Part shown: in pieces, positions 24,109-37,900 of the stretch
How the letters are laid out: each line of letters opens with the position of its first letter
Numbering within the stretch: position 1 is the stretch's first letter
NCBI GenBank assembly: GCA_947034895.1
Contig: OX344765.1
Span: forward strand, 2,919,001 to 2,983,000
Source of the DNA: Rhytidiadelphus loreus
Taxonomy: Eukaryota > Streptophyta > Bryopsida > Hypnales > Hylocomiaceae
Length of the DNA stretch: 64,000 nt
Reading direction: 5' to 3'
The notes under the pieces: generated by a model
What the model saw: the letters and a program-made list of their open reading frames with translations, nothing else
What the model was told of the DNA's origin: nothing
The model's database searches: none
Program-made: the position numbers and the translations under genes

Positions 24109-27100
24109 CTATGACTCGCCTTGTGGTGCATCTTTGTCTGTCTGCTGGAAGGGGAAAACCAACTGATCCTGTTGACTCCACTGCGACTTCAACTCAGTAA
24201 TTGCCTTGCTCGCAGCTGCTGCCACTTCACGGTTGGAGTCCATCGATAATCTCTGCCAAATGACATTCAATTTCAGGGATCAGCAAAACATACTTACAAT
24301 TCTTTACCCATATTAAACCCTTACAAGGACAGGGAAGCCCACAAATCTTTCTTGGTGGTTTTGAGTTCACATTAGGACTTTCATCTCTTCAAAAAGACAA
24401 AACTTAAGCTGATGTTTTTCACGCAAATCTAACAGAAAAAAAATCTTCTCCACTTAAATTGTACTTTCCACCATATGATTGATCAAAAGGGTCATTTCAA
24501 ATCCATGAATCCTTTGTCCGTAAAGGGCTAAGATATCTAAAGTAACAACATCGTTTGTGCATGAGCTCATCACCCGAACTCATACCAGTTGAACAATAGG
24601 CGTGATGCTGTACAAAAGATGGAGTACTCTTTCGGTCATTTTCAGTGTTTCCACCAATATGTAGGTGTGGAGATCACTTAGTAAAGCTCCCTGGAGAGAT
24701 CACTTTGGGTATCACAAGTACAAAACTCTCTTTAGATCAAACTGTTTTCTCACTCAATGTATTGGATGATGATTATGCAAATCGGGAAGTTGTAGACCAC
24801 TTTTGAAGGAACAGTAGAAAATCCCATGTCTTCAAAGATGAGTGGCCATCAACCAATTTTGTTAAGTCTTGCTTACACACAACTAGGCCAATGAAGTGCG
24901 CATTTAGGGAGATGAGTTGTTGGTAACAGGGGTCAGTCAATACGATCCTCTACAGTAACCTTCAAACAGAATCATAGATACATATGTGAAAATACGAATT
25001 GTACCTGAAGTGCGCCCATGCCTGCATTCCCAAGCGTCCACAGTGATGGTGCATCAGCTAGTGCATCTGCCAATGCAAGACTGCACAGCCCACAAGCTCT
25101 TAGAGATAACTTAACCAACTCTCATTAAAGACTACACAGTGTGCATTGCAAGCCATCCTGTAGCTTGACGCATGATACGGTCTCCAAATTCCAGCTCCAA
25201 ATGAAAGTACGGAGTACTTTACAAGCACAGCAGACTCACCGAGTTGCAACATCAGGAGAACTTGCACTTTCGGTCACTAACAACGCACCCCCTCCTCCAT
25301 CCACCTCTTCCATGTCCAGTAATGCGGCCACAATGAACTCCAGCTGCATTCCCACCAAACCAAATTTCAATACATTGCATTGATTGCATCGTGAATAGAA
25401 ACTGAAAACCCTAAACCCTACAAACAAGGGACAAGACGGGTTTCCGAGTGGCAGCATACTTCATCGGGGTCCGTGCACTCCATGCCCTCTGCCTCAACCA
25501 ATGCCGCCGCCATCTTAAAGCATGCATCCTGCAAAAGCTCACTCGAAATCTCAGTTACCACTTCTGCTCTATTACAGTTTTAAAAGACAGAAATGTCTAC
25601 TCAGAAACATTTCTACTTGAAAAGCATTGGTATGAGAGTTGTCCGCATAACCCTCTTAAGGAGCTTCCTAAACCCTAAAACCCTAAAAAAACTTGGAACA
25701 GGAATCCAGATCCTTTTTGTGCTCTCGTTTGAGCTCATGTCAGATGGAAGGTACGAAAACCACAGAAGAAAACTGCTGCTACCCATTGCGCACCACGTAC
25801 ATTCTTTAAGCAATTGCAGACATGTGAATCTAGTTTTGGGGTTTAGTGGAAAAGAGTAAATTCTCACAATTGATGAAAAATGTAATACGTCTCACCTGAA
25901 TTGCTGTCAACCGATCTGGGTTTGGGTCGATTCTTCGCAGAGAGGATCTAAACCCTTGGCTATACTCTGCTGCAACGCCATCCTTTCCATCAATCAGCCG
26001 CAGAGGCTTGTTTGACTTGCACTTTCTGTTCACGACAAGTGAAAGAAACTTCAATATCTAGAATCCCAACTCTTTCAGAACCATATAACCTAACCCTAAG
26101 TGACAAACTTTCAGAAGTATCAAGCTGCAATGCACCAATGCACATAACGTAGAGATTCTGAAACAGTTAAGCACCTGATCCCCTCTCATATCGACTGAAC
26201 CGTCTTTATCATAATAACACATCTCTTCCAATCAACACTTGATCGAACTTCAATTTGCAAGTGTAAGCATGACTTGGCTTAGCTTCTGAGGTCATTCATC
26301 CTTGAATGGAGACGAGGTTCTCTACTCTCCTTACAATAGTTATTTACAACCTCTCACTTTGAATAGAAATGAAGTTGTCTACTATCCTTTCAATAGTTAT
26401 TTACAACCTCTCACTTTGAAACGATTGCTTAAGACATCATCGAACACATTGAGAGAGAAAACAATTTGATCTCAAGAGAGTTTGGCTCTTCTGGGGTTTT
26501 CCAGTGATCTCAATGGAGGGATCACCCAATGAAAGCACATTGGAATGCTTAATGTGACGGAAAGAGTGTTCTCAACCTTAAAGCTAAATCACAATGAGCA
26601 ATACTGACCTGATTCTCAACGTACGCGCAAGAGCACTATGAACATTCTTGACTGCCTGCAAAGCAGCGTAAAGATCTTCCATAGCTCGACGACGAGCTCT
26701 GAGATCCGCCAGACGCAAATCTGCCTGGAATGTCACAATGGCCACCCTCACAATGAAGCACGGAATCGAGATAGGGGACAAATTGAAGACGGCATAATTG
26801 GAACTCCAAAACACTATAGAGTTTTCAGTAAAATTATACCGTTTCCACAACTGTTAAGCATCATAAAGAGAATCTTCGCCATGATTCCAGGAGGAGGATC
26901 CCTAAAGTCATAATCTCAATGCAGATAAGTTTAGTCACTTTCACAAGTTCTCATTGGCAAAGCAGAGGCAATATTGATAATGCTAGAGTTGAGACAAGGG
27001 GTCTTAACTATGTACACAGTAGTAGAAGAGTGTAATAGTTTAATGTAGTTTGATTGTTTTGGTGTGAGTATTTTCAGATCAAACGGCTCAAACCTGGAAG

Positions 27101-29000
27101 CATTGAGATTATGTCCAGTAGTTGCAAAACAGGCCCGGTTAACACCTCTCCCACAGCTGATGCGGCTTGGTAAGTTCTAACATGAAGCTATTCTCTGCCA
27201 TTACCTAGTCCATAGTGATCCTACTAAAGCCTTCTCATGATACTTAAGAAAGCTTCCGTGTGATCACTGACGTTGTCTAAAAGTTCTTAAAACAGTCTAA
27301 TTTGATGAAAATCTTGTTAATGCATTTAGCTAGCACACCAGACCAAACAACTACATGGAAGATGCTATCACTAGAATTGACTTGGCAGTAGATGAGAGCC
27401 TTACGTCCAACGCCCCATCGCTCCAGTGCTCCTCCGCTGCACTGCTGAGCTCCATCGATGCACTCTCCGACAAACCCTGTTTACAAAACTTCCCCAATGA
27501 GAGTGCTGTCAAGGCAGAGCCCTTAATGCCCAAGCCACACAGCCAGGATAAATGTGGAGACGAATTGTGGTAAAACCTGGTTTTGGTAACCGAAGAGATA
27601 GAAATACTGTTTCAGCACTGTTTGCAAAGTTTTAGTTTATGTGGAAAGCATTCCGACGATTGGATGATTGGCATTTGAGAAACTGACTGGCAGTCTCAAG
27701 AACTCGAGAGAAATTTCAGAATTCAAGCTATTTTTGATAATTAAAACAGATCAGATTTAGACTTTTAAAGAAATACCAGTTCCATAGAAACTATCTGCTA
27801 CTAAATCTTCCAGGCTTGCGAGTCCCTGCCTTCAAAGCAAGAAGATGAGCATCCACAACAAACATTGCCATGGGAAACAGCACTCTAATATACTACCAAA
27901 AAGGATGTTAGTTTTGACACTCCCGTTAACACCATTTTCGACAATTTAGTGTTTTGATATTAGAAAGTTAAAAAAAAAACTATTTTTTGGTAGTGATAAA
28001 TACACCAATCGGTATGAACAGACCATGGCAATATGACGCAGCCGCATCATCTTCATGCGTGCTCGCGTGTCCAGCTTCTCCACGTCCTCTCGTGCCCGAG
28101 CTGCAAAGAGGTTAAGGAAGATTATCCTATTTGCGTCACAATTCAGGCGTGGCCTACTTGTGCCACTATGTGCACGTTTCAAATTTCACCACACATGAAA
28201 GAGATTCAGCTCAATAGAACAGTCATAAAACAAACACCCAGTCTCTACAAACTTCATTTGAGAAATTTGTTAAGCTTCAAAGTTAATTCAGAAAATAAAA
28301 CTCCATCTTACCATCAAGTTTTAAGAAATTAGAGCCCAAGCGTGCGACACCCTCACGCGCTCTCCTGCACACATTCCCACAAGATTCTAAAACCTGCAAT
28401 GTACTCCTCCACCACCCAATGCTATTGTCAAAAACTTCAGCATCACAAGCTCATCCCTGAATTCGTGGTTTTAAAATGACTGATGTAATAGATCATACTA
28501 ATAGAATTCAAACACCGAGCACCAAAATCTCGATAAACAGTTTGAAATCATTGTCAAAGTCCTTGGCAGAATTGAGTACCAAAGAAGCAGAATTTGACAA
28601 AACTTCCACTCGTGAGTTCAAGACACTATGGCTAAATTCATGTTCTTGCACGGATGCCGAAACAGATTCTCAAGAATGTTCAGAAAGCATAGATGTGAGA
28701 AGTCTCCTACCTTGACAAGAGCAGAAAATCGTGTCGAGCGCGCAGATCGATACTCTGCGCAGCCTCACACACGAGCATGGCGTCGTGCACGGCGCGCCGA
28801 GCAGCTGCCGCAGGCCCCTTGCACACCCTCTCCTCGACCTTCACGCCATCGCCACTCTTCCCTTCACACCGCCACCCGAGAACACGGGATCCATCTCTTC
28901 TTCTGTTCTCGCTCCTGCTCTTGGAACTTCCCGCTTGGGCGCCCAGTTTCTTGTGGGAGCATCCTTCCCGAAGCAGACGAGTCCCCGAACTCAACGACAT
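24109..29000 (-). CDS. Unrecognised 448-residue alpha-helical protein, 13 coding exons
   Basis: Exons on the minus strand: 29000-28711, 28631-28523, 28393-28351, 28100-28024, 27825-27777, 27476-27405, 27165-27094, 26720-26609, 26025-25896, 25528-25460, 25343-25240, 25080-25005 and 24252-24109 (TAG). Every junction has GT/AG borders and the phases add up to one 1347-base frame, which is strong evidence for a real gene. The start ATG at 29000 is the first in-frame one after a leader-intron acceptor at 29022. Residues 1-60 are rich in Ser, Arg and Lys and could be an organelle-targeting peptide (inference). The rest is helical: a charged segment (EKLDTRARMKMMRLRHIA), a Gly-rich middle (GALERWGVGPASAVGEVLTG), an Arg-rich helix (DLRLADLRARRRAMEDLY), and a C-terminal part with armadillo-like character (SLWTLGNAGMGALQRLS). 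I cannot name the family. Function is unknown. Confidence 0.85.
26165..26520 (-). repeat. Intronic dispersed repeat, copy 1 (SINE-like candidate)
   Basis: This lies in the intron between the coding exons 26720-26609 and 26025-25896. It shares GTAAGCATGACTTGGCT, the phrase CTCTCACTTTGAA and an AGAGAGTTTGGCTCT end with loci at about 37625-37900 and 41455-41690. A sub-block of about 60 bases is duplicated (26310-26420). All three copies have the same orientation relative to their host genes. Confidence 0.55.
27891..27995. mobile_element. 105-bp CACTA-type MITE in an intron
   Basis: TACTACCAAAAA at the left and TTTTTTGGTAGTG at the right are inverted termini, the left first base being mutated from C. 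ATA is duplicated directly outside (27888-27890 and 27996-27998). It sits in the intron after coding exon 4 of the 448-residue gene and carries no coding sequence. Confidence 0.7.
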
Positions 29001-29021
29001 TGCGAAAGACTTCACCTCATG

Positions 29022-29640
29022 CTGCACAGCAAAGAGCAAGAATACCGAATTTTAATCGAACAGGATTAAAAATCCGACTAACAGATTCCCACAACTACCG
29101 ATCGACATGGCCACCATGAATGTAATTTGTACTGATTTTCAAATTGACGCAGTTGGACTACAATTCTGCAAACACAGGTATGCTCTTCCCAAATTCGTTG
29201 CAATATTTGCACAGTTCAACAAATTCGCTGAAATTAGCTTACCCACCAAATTGTCCGAATGGGTTCAAGGAACACAACATTGCGAACACAGTTGAACGCA
29301 CGCTCTTTCACCACTTCTGCACATTTCATCAAATTCGACAAGAAATTGGAAAATTAAGATCGCAGAAATGGATCTCACCTCTTCGATGATTCCTTTCCGC
29401 AAGCAGCTACTGTTGATGAGTCTCCGATCCTGGAATCTCCTTTGCAACTACAACTTCATCAAAATTCTAGAGAAAAAAGAAAAATCTAAGTTGGTACGAA
29501 ATCGGGTAGCAACGATTAGCTGAAACTCTTCAAACTCTCCACATGCTAAGAGGTTTCAAGAATTGATACGATTCCGTGTCCGTCCCGCGAGCTCTCGTAG
29601 CCGGAATCTGCAGAATTTGGAGTTAGGCTTTGGATGGATG
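29022..29640 (-). other. 5' leader of the 448-residue gene with a leader intron
   Basis: On the minus strand a strong acceptor (TTTGCTGTGCAG at 29022) precedes the start codon, and a strong donor (GAAGAG|GTGAGA, intron from 29378) lies upstream, giving an intron of about 357 bases. The upstream exon would cover 29379 to roughly 29640. Transcription start is unknown. The adjacent GC-rich stretch to about 30040 is the likely promoter. Confidence 0.55.
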
Positions 29641-30160
29641 GTGAGCGACTGAGCGGAGCTTATTAGCTTAATTTTCTTCTACAGTTCAGTTTTTTTCCAT
29701 GTTTTTTGGACTGTGATTCTGTCAGTGGACCCCCGGGCCTTTCGGATTTCCCGACGAAGCCACGTCTCACAGACTTAGCCCTCGATTGTATTCCATCGAG
29801 GACGATGGATCCGTGTCAGTCTCTGACGAGAATTCTGACACACCACCTCACATTCTCGGCCATACAGTTACCGAATCTGTACTTTCCCACCTTCGTAGTG
29901 TTTTGTAAGTTTCTTGGTCCTATGAGACGGACGGGTCGCACTTCCGGGACTGCGCCTCTCTGCGAAGCTTGTCAAATGCTCTGTCACTTGCTTGGTGAAG
30001 GCATACCATCTGCGACGGAGATTGGTCGGCATTGAATTGGAGGGGCTTTGGCCACAAGGGCTTTGCCAGTAACCCTGAAAAGCACAAGATCTATTACCAA
30101 GGTAGGTAGCCAAAAAAGGGATCAGATTCATCATTTTTCAATTCTCCAATTTATATCATA

Positions 30161-30546
30161 AGGTGGAAGCACCCAAAACCGTCAATATAAACAATTTAGC
30201 ATAGTTGAAGACACTTTTTCCTAAAAATGGTATTTTTGTAGTATTAACAAGTGAAAATCATGAATATTAAAAAAAAAGTTAGATTTTTCAGATGTGCTAT
30301 GTAATTTCTATGATTTTTCAAAGTGCCCGCTCTCTAAACCACTAAAAGTATCACATAGGTGGACCCTAAACCGAAATCTCCAAAAATTAGTAGTTAGCAA
30401 ATTAGAGTTAAGTATGTGTCCTTCAAATGTGTCAGGTAATCAGAAGTAAACATTTGAAGGAGACATTAACTAAATTCTAGGGACACATTAAGAGGCAGCC
30501 TAAGGTGCAGGTATAGGTAAATGGACGCTTTTGAGTGCCTTCATCT
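30161..30546. mobile_element. Diverged AGGTGGAA element abutting a TTAA element
   Basis: The left end AGGTGGAAGCACCCAAAACC is flanked by TA and matches, inverted, the right end of the copy at 22497-22864. Internal phrases are also shared. The right end is weak (GTGCCTTCATCT|TA) and coincides with the TTAA that begins the next element. Confidence 0.5.
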
Positions 30547-30549
30547 TAA

Positions 30550-31060
30550 CCCCTAAAGGACCAGTGTCCCCTTGGGGGACAAATGCGTTTTGGGGCACGT
30601 ACCTACGGGCTGAAATTTTGTCGTGATTTTTTGAAACTTTTTTTGGAGATGGAAAAATTGATAAGCTTTGTGGGAATATAATTTTTTTCGCAATCAGTGC
30701 CCGAGAACAAAATTTATGACCAAATAAGCTCAAACGAGGGGATGGGGGGCAATCCGGGCAGCAAAAGAAATAGACAAAAATTTGAATTATTTTTTAATAT
30801 TTTTTTTCTCATATATTATATTTTTGTCTATCTAGCTTTGATTCATTTCATTTGGATTTGTTATGAGAAAGTTATGGACATTCTTGTTTTTCGGGCAGTT
30901 AGAGCATCATCTTGAAAAAATAACTTGTAGGATTCATTTCTGAATGCAATTTTTTTAAATTATAAATCCTCTTCTTACATGGTCTGGTTTACTTGCTAGA
31001 ACAATTCCACCATTGGGATTAGTGCATTTTTATTTTCCATCTAAAATATATTAATATTTT
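30550..31060. mobile_element. piggyBac-like TTAA element, one arm preserved
   Basis: TTAA at 30546-30549 is followed by CCCCTAAAGGACC, and the next 500 bases match the element at 21548-22441 in inverted orientation (shared phrases around CTTGTAGGATTCATTTCTGA and ACCATTGGGATTAGTGCA). The second end is not found and similarity fades after about 31060, so the copy is truncated or interrupted. Confidence 0.65.
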
Positions 31061-33420
31061 AGATAGACAATATCTATTCTTAATGAACAATATTATCTTG
31101 TTTAATGAAAACCTCAAAAAACTTGTACAACATATATTTTATATTCAACTATTAATATTGAAAATTTACATTTTAAAACATATTTGTATTATCTATGATT
31201 TGTCGTCTTAAAAGTCAAGAATTCAAGAGAATTAAAATATTTCTTTTGTGAACAATCAAATGTGAGTTTTGACTTCATTGCCACATGCATCATGTGAATA
31301 CACCAAACACTTTCCAAACTTGTACACAACATCAAATATGCAATTGATCACCAATTTATATACCCAAAAAGAATTTACAAAGACTCTAGACTCTACAAAT
31401 CCGCGGCATATACAATCTCTAATCCCAAGGAAAGAACAACTATGATTTTTGTGAACAACTATGATATATACAAAATATTATACACTATGGAATTTTTTCT
31501 AAAAAAATGAGCCTATTTGGTATTTGACTTAGAATTATTTTTCTTTATATTCAAAATTTTCTTGATAATTTAAAAAAAAATTGAACATTGTATAACTATT
31601 GAGGAAATGCAAGTTCATGCCTAAAATATAAAATAAAAATGTATTTTTTAATTAATACCAGTGACAAAATAGACTGTACAAAACAAAAAATGAAAGTTTT
31701 ATCAGTAGTCCTTTTACATATTAAGAATAAACCCTTAAAAGGATGGAGTCTATGATTATTTAATCAAACTTTATAATCTTTAAACAAGTAATCTCCATTT
31801 TGCAGTTGAATATGTCTTAGGTAACCAATGAGCAGCACTAGCAACAAATAGGTTATCATACATAACCAGTTGTACATTTTTCAATCACAAACTTTGATCT
31901 TCATGATCCAAGGGTGTAGGAAACAAGTTGAAAGGAAAGAAGGTTATGAGTTACAACTTGTTATGGCAATGGTGATGGGTTGGCAATGGGACAATACTAT
32001 ATTAGTATTAAAAAGTCAACAACTGGTTATGAATGAATATTTATTTATTTTTTGTTTTGAACATAAAATCACATGTCTTCTACAAGTCATTCAAATATCA
32101 TTATTTTTTACATTTGAAATTATCATGAATTTTGAAGGAAAAAAAAAAAAAATTCAAATCAAATACATTATAAGCTAAAGAAATCCAAAAAATTCATAGT
32201 GGTCTTATAATATAGTATACCACATTATGGTTTACACCAATTTCCAAATTTTTGTATATTTAGAAATTTAGAATAAAAGATAATTGTGGATATTTCCTTG
32301 CGAAAAAATATATTTGAACATTCATAATGCCCTTTGGCATTCTTCTAAAAAATTTTAGGTTAAATACTTTAGATATAGAAGCTCCAATCTATTTGTGATC
32401 TAATATGGAAGTTTGCAAGATTTTAGATAAAAGCAATATAATATGGTCTATACTATTTTCATACCATCTCAAATAGTATAATTGCTGTCCATTTATCTAC
32501 AAACACCTAATTTTCATAAACTTTCATCCAAAATGTTAACATTAATTAAGATTTATTCATCCCAAATTTATTCAATTGAGTTTAGGATTTAGGGTTTAAT
32601 GAATTTATCAAAGTGTTCATGCACACCACACAATGGATTTTAATTGCTCTAACATTTCTTTATGCCCAATTTGATGAACTCAATGTAAATAATATATATT
32701 CTTATATTGATATTGGCAAAAATGTGCAAACACCTAAAGAAAGGATTAACCTTATAAGGATGCTATAGGTCAAAGTCGTCCGATAGATGACAAAATTGTT
32801 ATGTGCAAGAAGTGTGTATGTTCATCCTTAGAATTTTGTGCAAATAAGGGAGGGCTTGTACAACCTCCAATGAGTGATTCACACTATACCAAAAAAGGAT
32901 TATTTCCATAGTGACCAACCCATCCTTACAAGATTAAGGCTCTAAAAGGGTCAAACAATATTGCAAGAATCATTTTGCTAGAAATTAAGATAAATTGAAC
33001 CAAAAGGCCAATATACATGGACTAGAATTCCCAAATTTCAATCTCAAAACATATCTAAATTCCATTTAGGTAGTTTACTCTTGAAATGACCATTTAAGAA
33101 TTGATCGCCTTCTAGGAGAAGTTACACTCCTTGAAGCAATTTTTAGTAAATTTTTGTAGGAAAAAATGGAATTGGCATCTATCCCAAGTCATTTCATATT
33201 TTTTGGACCTTTTTGGAATTAGTTACGGATTTTTGAAGTTGAAACATAGTGGTCACTAAAAGCAACCATCTTCTGAAATGTACAGTATTGGTACATTGAA
33301 AAAGCAAAATGTACCCATGTGTCATGATCACTTTAGAGCATGGGCACTTCTAGAGCAAACTACTTTGGGAGTCATAAGACTGGAAGTTGGTCTAGGGCTT
33401 TGAAAACTTGATTGTTTGCC
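31061..33420. other. Gene-free AT-rich stretch
   Basis: No gene, RNA or complete mobile element is supported. A CACTA-like motif (CACTATACCAAAAAAGG) at 32882 may be a solo terminus. The open frame at 31870-32178 is low-complexity and shows no domain. Confidence 0.5.
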
Positions 33421-33430
33421 TTCTTCTTAA

Positions 33431-34326
33431 CCCTAAAGTACCCCAACGTCTAATTTCTAGACGACTAACAAATTGAAACTCAAGTTTCATTCTCATTATT
33501 GCTTGGATGAAAGTCATCTTAATTTGTGGAGATACTTTATCAAGTTGTTGTCCTATCTAATGGTTGGATTTGGTGTTAGTAGAATATATTTTATTTTTCT
33601 AAAATTACAAATGAAGTATGTCAAATAGTTGACCAAGCCCAAATTGCATTGACTCTAAGGTAACAAGCTCAAAAACCGTTCAGGCTTTAAAACCGTGCCC
33701 TATTTTGAATTTGCACAGGTTGTACATGTTTCTTTTCATTGGCTTCAGTTATGTACAAGTGGTGAACATTTGAGTTAGGGCACGGTTTAAGAGCACTTGT
33801 GCCCTTTTGACTTCAAAATTTGATAACTAATTCCTCATAGCTCTGAAAAATATGAAATGACTTGGGTTAGGTGAAAATTCTACTTATCTTTCAAGGAAAA
33901 TATGCTCACATACATTTCAAGGTGTTTCACCTTCTCGAAATTCAGTTTCAGCCCTTAGATGGGCGGTTTCTGAGCCTGTTACCTTAGTTCAAAACTAGAT
34001 TTGCAAACAAATGAGGTCATAGATTTACAAAATACAAAAATTTCAAAAAATTAGGGTGTGAAGAGAAATTCATTCCAAATCCACTCCCACAAACGGTACT
34101 AAAAAATGATAATATTTTGCTTTGTAATCAAATTTAGAAGGAATTTTGAAATTTCCCTTTCAAAATTTATTAAAAAAATCAATTGGTGATAGCATTGGTG
34201 AATTTACCTATCCAGATGGAATTGAAACTCAAAATCTACAACTTTTATTTATATATGAATTCCAAAATATTCTTCCAAATAGTACTCAAACCGTGAATTC
34301 TGTAGAAGGATCTGGACGTTTAGGGG
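33431..34326. mobile_element. TTAA-flanked element carrying a nested MITE (896 bp)
   Basis: The left flank TTAA (33427-33430) is followed by CCCTAAAGTACCCCAACGTC. The right end reads GACGTTTAGGGG followed by TTAC, a one-base change from TTAA. Termini resemble both the 21.5-kb family and the 59.4-kb element. A separate TA-flanked element (33658-33984) is inserted inside. Confidence 0.6.
33658..33984. mobile_element. TA-flanked AGGTAAC element (327 bp)
   Basis: AGGTAACAAGCTCAAAAACC at the left is mirrored at the right (reverse complement AGGTAACAGGCTCAGAAACC), with TA outside both ends. It belongs to the same terminal family as the elements at 43984, 55975 and 58953. It is non-coding and nested in the TTAA element. 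Confidence 0.7.
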
Positions 34327-34950
34327 TTACAAGATAGGAGGCCGCCTCAAAAAGTAGATTCCCCAATGTTGCAGTTATTCCCCAAACCCAACCTCGGGAG
34401 TTTCAAAGCCCCACTTGCTGCTTAGAACTCTGACGACCCCTATTGCGTCCTCTCTCCTTGCACTACACGTAGCATTGAAAATTCAAATGCAAAAGTGGTC
34501 CTGACGATGGGAAATCATCTTCCCCACCGTAACATCGACAACTTGAAAGTTGAAACCAAGCAAGCAACTGAAACCTGTATTAAAATCAATGGCTGTAACA
34601 CATAAGTTACTGCTAAGCATGATCCTCCAAAGAAGAAAACCCACTCGTGTCAACACTCGTGCATACAATAACTCAGACTGTACAGTACAGCAGACACGGG
34701 TTTCTGAAAAGTCCTCCTGAGCAGAGCCACTACTACGTTAGCCGTCCACATAGCCAAGGGAAAAAAAATTGTTCTTAACAAATAACATTATAACAATGCA
34801 GAGATTCGAGCCATGCGTCCCTTTCCTGATCATACAATTTGTGAGGAGCTGAATTTCCAGCAGCTGCATCATCATCATCGTCGTCGTCGTCGTCACCAAC
34901 TAGCCTAACCTAGCCTCCGCCTCCAATCCAAGCCCCCAATTCCTAGTTAG

Positions 34951-37900
34951 TTAGTTGAAGAGACCTCCAAAGGAGCCTGTCATGCCCAGCCCTCCCAACA
35001 TGTTGTTCCCCCCCAAATCGTGGTGGAGGGAAGGATGGCCCAGGTCATGTTGCAGCTGGTTTTGCTGTTGCGCCACGGCAGCCGCGAGATTCAACCTCGC
35101 ATTGTGCGCGTTCATGTTGCCCATTAACCCACCCAAGGCCGTCGTCCCGCCAGCCACCCCCCGGAGGGTGTGATTTCCAAGAGCTGACAACGCCACGGGA
35201 CTACTGCCTCCTACACTAATGGCTCCACTTCCCACCAGGCTGTCTATACTATTGCTGTTGTTCATCACACCTAGATGATGGTTGTTTACTAACCCGTTCA
35301 AGTTGTTGTTGGACCCCATTCCCAGCATGCGCACTTGTCCTCCTCCCGCATTCAGACCTAAGTTTCCTGCAAGAGAGTTGGACAGGTTTCCATTCAAACT
35401 GTTGGAATTGTTGTTGCTGCTGTTGCTGCCCAGACCTTGGTGTAGCGACGACACGGCGGGGGTGGGGGAGTTGTTAAGCTGTTGGTTGATCATCATCTCT
35501 TGGAGAAGGTGATGGACAACATTTGAATTGTTGGCTTGATGTTGTGGATTGGACTGGGATTGTTGTTGAAGGAGTACATTGCCAGCTGCTGCAGCCCCTA
35601 CTACCATGTTTTGTTGGGAGGACTCGCCTCGTAAGTAAGGGCCGGAGGATGGGCCACCAACAACCACGCCTCCGCCGGAAATGGAGGGGAAAGAATTTTG
35701 AAATGAGGAGAGGGAATTGGTAGGAGAAGAGCCAGAAAGAGCTCGTCCCGAAGACAATTGCTGCTGCTGCTGTTGCTGCTGCTGCTGTAAGGTAGTTGTT
35801 CCTAGAGAGTTGCTGCTGTTCTGCACATGGGTTGGGTGAGGGACTGGGGATTGGAGGGTGTCATGGAGCGAAGTTTGTAAGGCTGCTAAAGAGTTAGACT
35901 GAAAGAAGGAGCTCAGAGGGTCAGTTTCTGTAGGGGCTGAGATGGCTTCATCTAAGCCATCCACAGTTTGACTGTCCAGGTGAGTCGCGTCGTTAAATTG
36001 CTGCTGTAAGCCACTGAGGGCAGTCGTGTTAGTGTCTGCTAGAAGACTGTGAAGGTCGAGCTCTTCTTGTTGTTGCTGCTGCTGCTGCTGTTGCTCTTGT
36101 TGTCTCTGTTGCTGTTGCTGCTGTTCTTGTTGTCTTTGTTGTTGCTGCTGCTGTTCTTGCTGACGCTGCTGCTGCTGCTGCTGTTGCTCTTGTTGCTCTT
36201 GAAGAGCCCTTATTTGTGCATTTCGAAGCATGGTACGACTACTTCCATCACTTCTCCGAGGAAACTTGTGTAAACTTGCTGCACAACGAGTGCCATGACC
36301 AAGATTGGTCAGAAGTTCAAAGCAAGACATTTTTAAGCGAAGTTCTAAATCCCAAAGCTGATATGATATAAGGGAAACACAACAAGAGAGAGCACCATAA
36401 TACATCAGAATAGGTTACAGCCAGCGTTGATGAGAAGGAGCCGTACCTATAGGCCCCACACTGTTGTCACGACTGAAATCTATGAGATCTTTCATGCTGT
36501 TGACAACCTCGGAAATCTGCACACAGATAACCAGTGTTAGTGTATTCATGGTCGTTGTCATCAAAATGTACAAGTAGATCTACGGACAAGCTTCGTTGTA
36601 TAGGGAAATTAGCTTGTCGTGGTACCTGCAAACAGCGCACATAGCGCTTGGTGTAGCCAAGATCATTGACAGTTGGGAGCTCCAGATTCTTAGCAAGCTG
36701 CCGAGCGCTCGTCACAAACCTTCCACAACAACGTCTTGTTTGTCAGCACCCTGGGACAACTTACAGCAGTCCCGCGAGCAGGAATCAAGAGCGTGGCGTG
36801 CTAATATCAGCAGACAAAACTGGTTGCACAAATCCCAAATTACCCTACAAGGGTCCCCTTTAAATGCACCCAAATGAACCCAAGTTGAAGGCGTTTCTAG
36901 ACTGTGGACCAGAATGAACGCAAATTCACTTAAATCCTGATTCCTCTACTCGACAATCACCACCTAACATTCAATAAAAATATCACCAAGAAGGAGCAAA
37001 GGCTTCATTTCCACCCCGGCTTCTCTGACAAATTGAATTTGATTCTATTGACACTGGTATAGCCTAGCTCATACTAGTCGTTCCCCTGTGCATACTTTTC
37101 GCTGATGATTTCTAAAAAGCACGGTCTTAAATGAGACAATCAAGTTCTCAAAACACAGAGCCCTGGAAACAGAAGATAACTCACAGATGGCAATTAGTTT
37201 GAAGATCTTGAGCTGAAACTCCTGCTCCACCATTTTGTGAATTTTGATACTTTTGAGAAATTTGTGCTAGCTGGTTCACCTGAACATAAAAGATGATCTC
37301 AGACAAGAAAACTTCTGAACTGAATCAAATTATGGTGTTGATTTCAAAAATGGATATGAGCTCACGGTCAACCCCTCTCATCTCGTATAATAAATCATAA
37401 AGATAACTACTGCACAAATGAGCGGTGACAAGAGCTACATACCTGTGGTACTATGAGCCTTCTAAGCAGGAGCTCTTCATGGCTCCGAGCGCAGAATTCC
37501 CAAGACAATATCTGCGAAGACAAAACCCCTTCATGAATATTTCATACAGAACGAACGCAAAACATCTTTTAATTGAAATAAAGGCTATGGCTCCCAGCTA
37601 AGGTAGCGGATACTGAAATAGTGACGGACCTGATCCCATACCAACCCCAAAACAAACAGCAACTCATCTATTCATACACGCAATTGGACTTCAATTAAAA
37701 AGTTGGGTGTAAGCATGACTTGGCTAAATGCGTATGGCCACTGATCTTTGAATGGAAACAGGGTTGCCTACGGTCACTTAAAGTGGTCTACAGACTCCCA
37801 CTTTGAATTGCGTAAGATATTCATGCATAAAACCTTTTTCTCAATAGGTTTGGCTCCTTTTAAACGAAGATCTCTCCACAGCTCTATACATCTCCCAAAA

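Noticed and set aside
29706..30035. 109-codon plus-strand frame upstream of the 448-residue gene
   Set aside because: It has no ATG at its start, lies in the GC-rich presumed promoter and shows no domain.
36049..36273. Plus-strand poly-Leu frame
   Set aside because: It is the reverse strand of the SEUSS poly-Gln codons.
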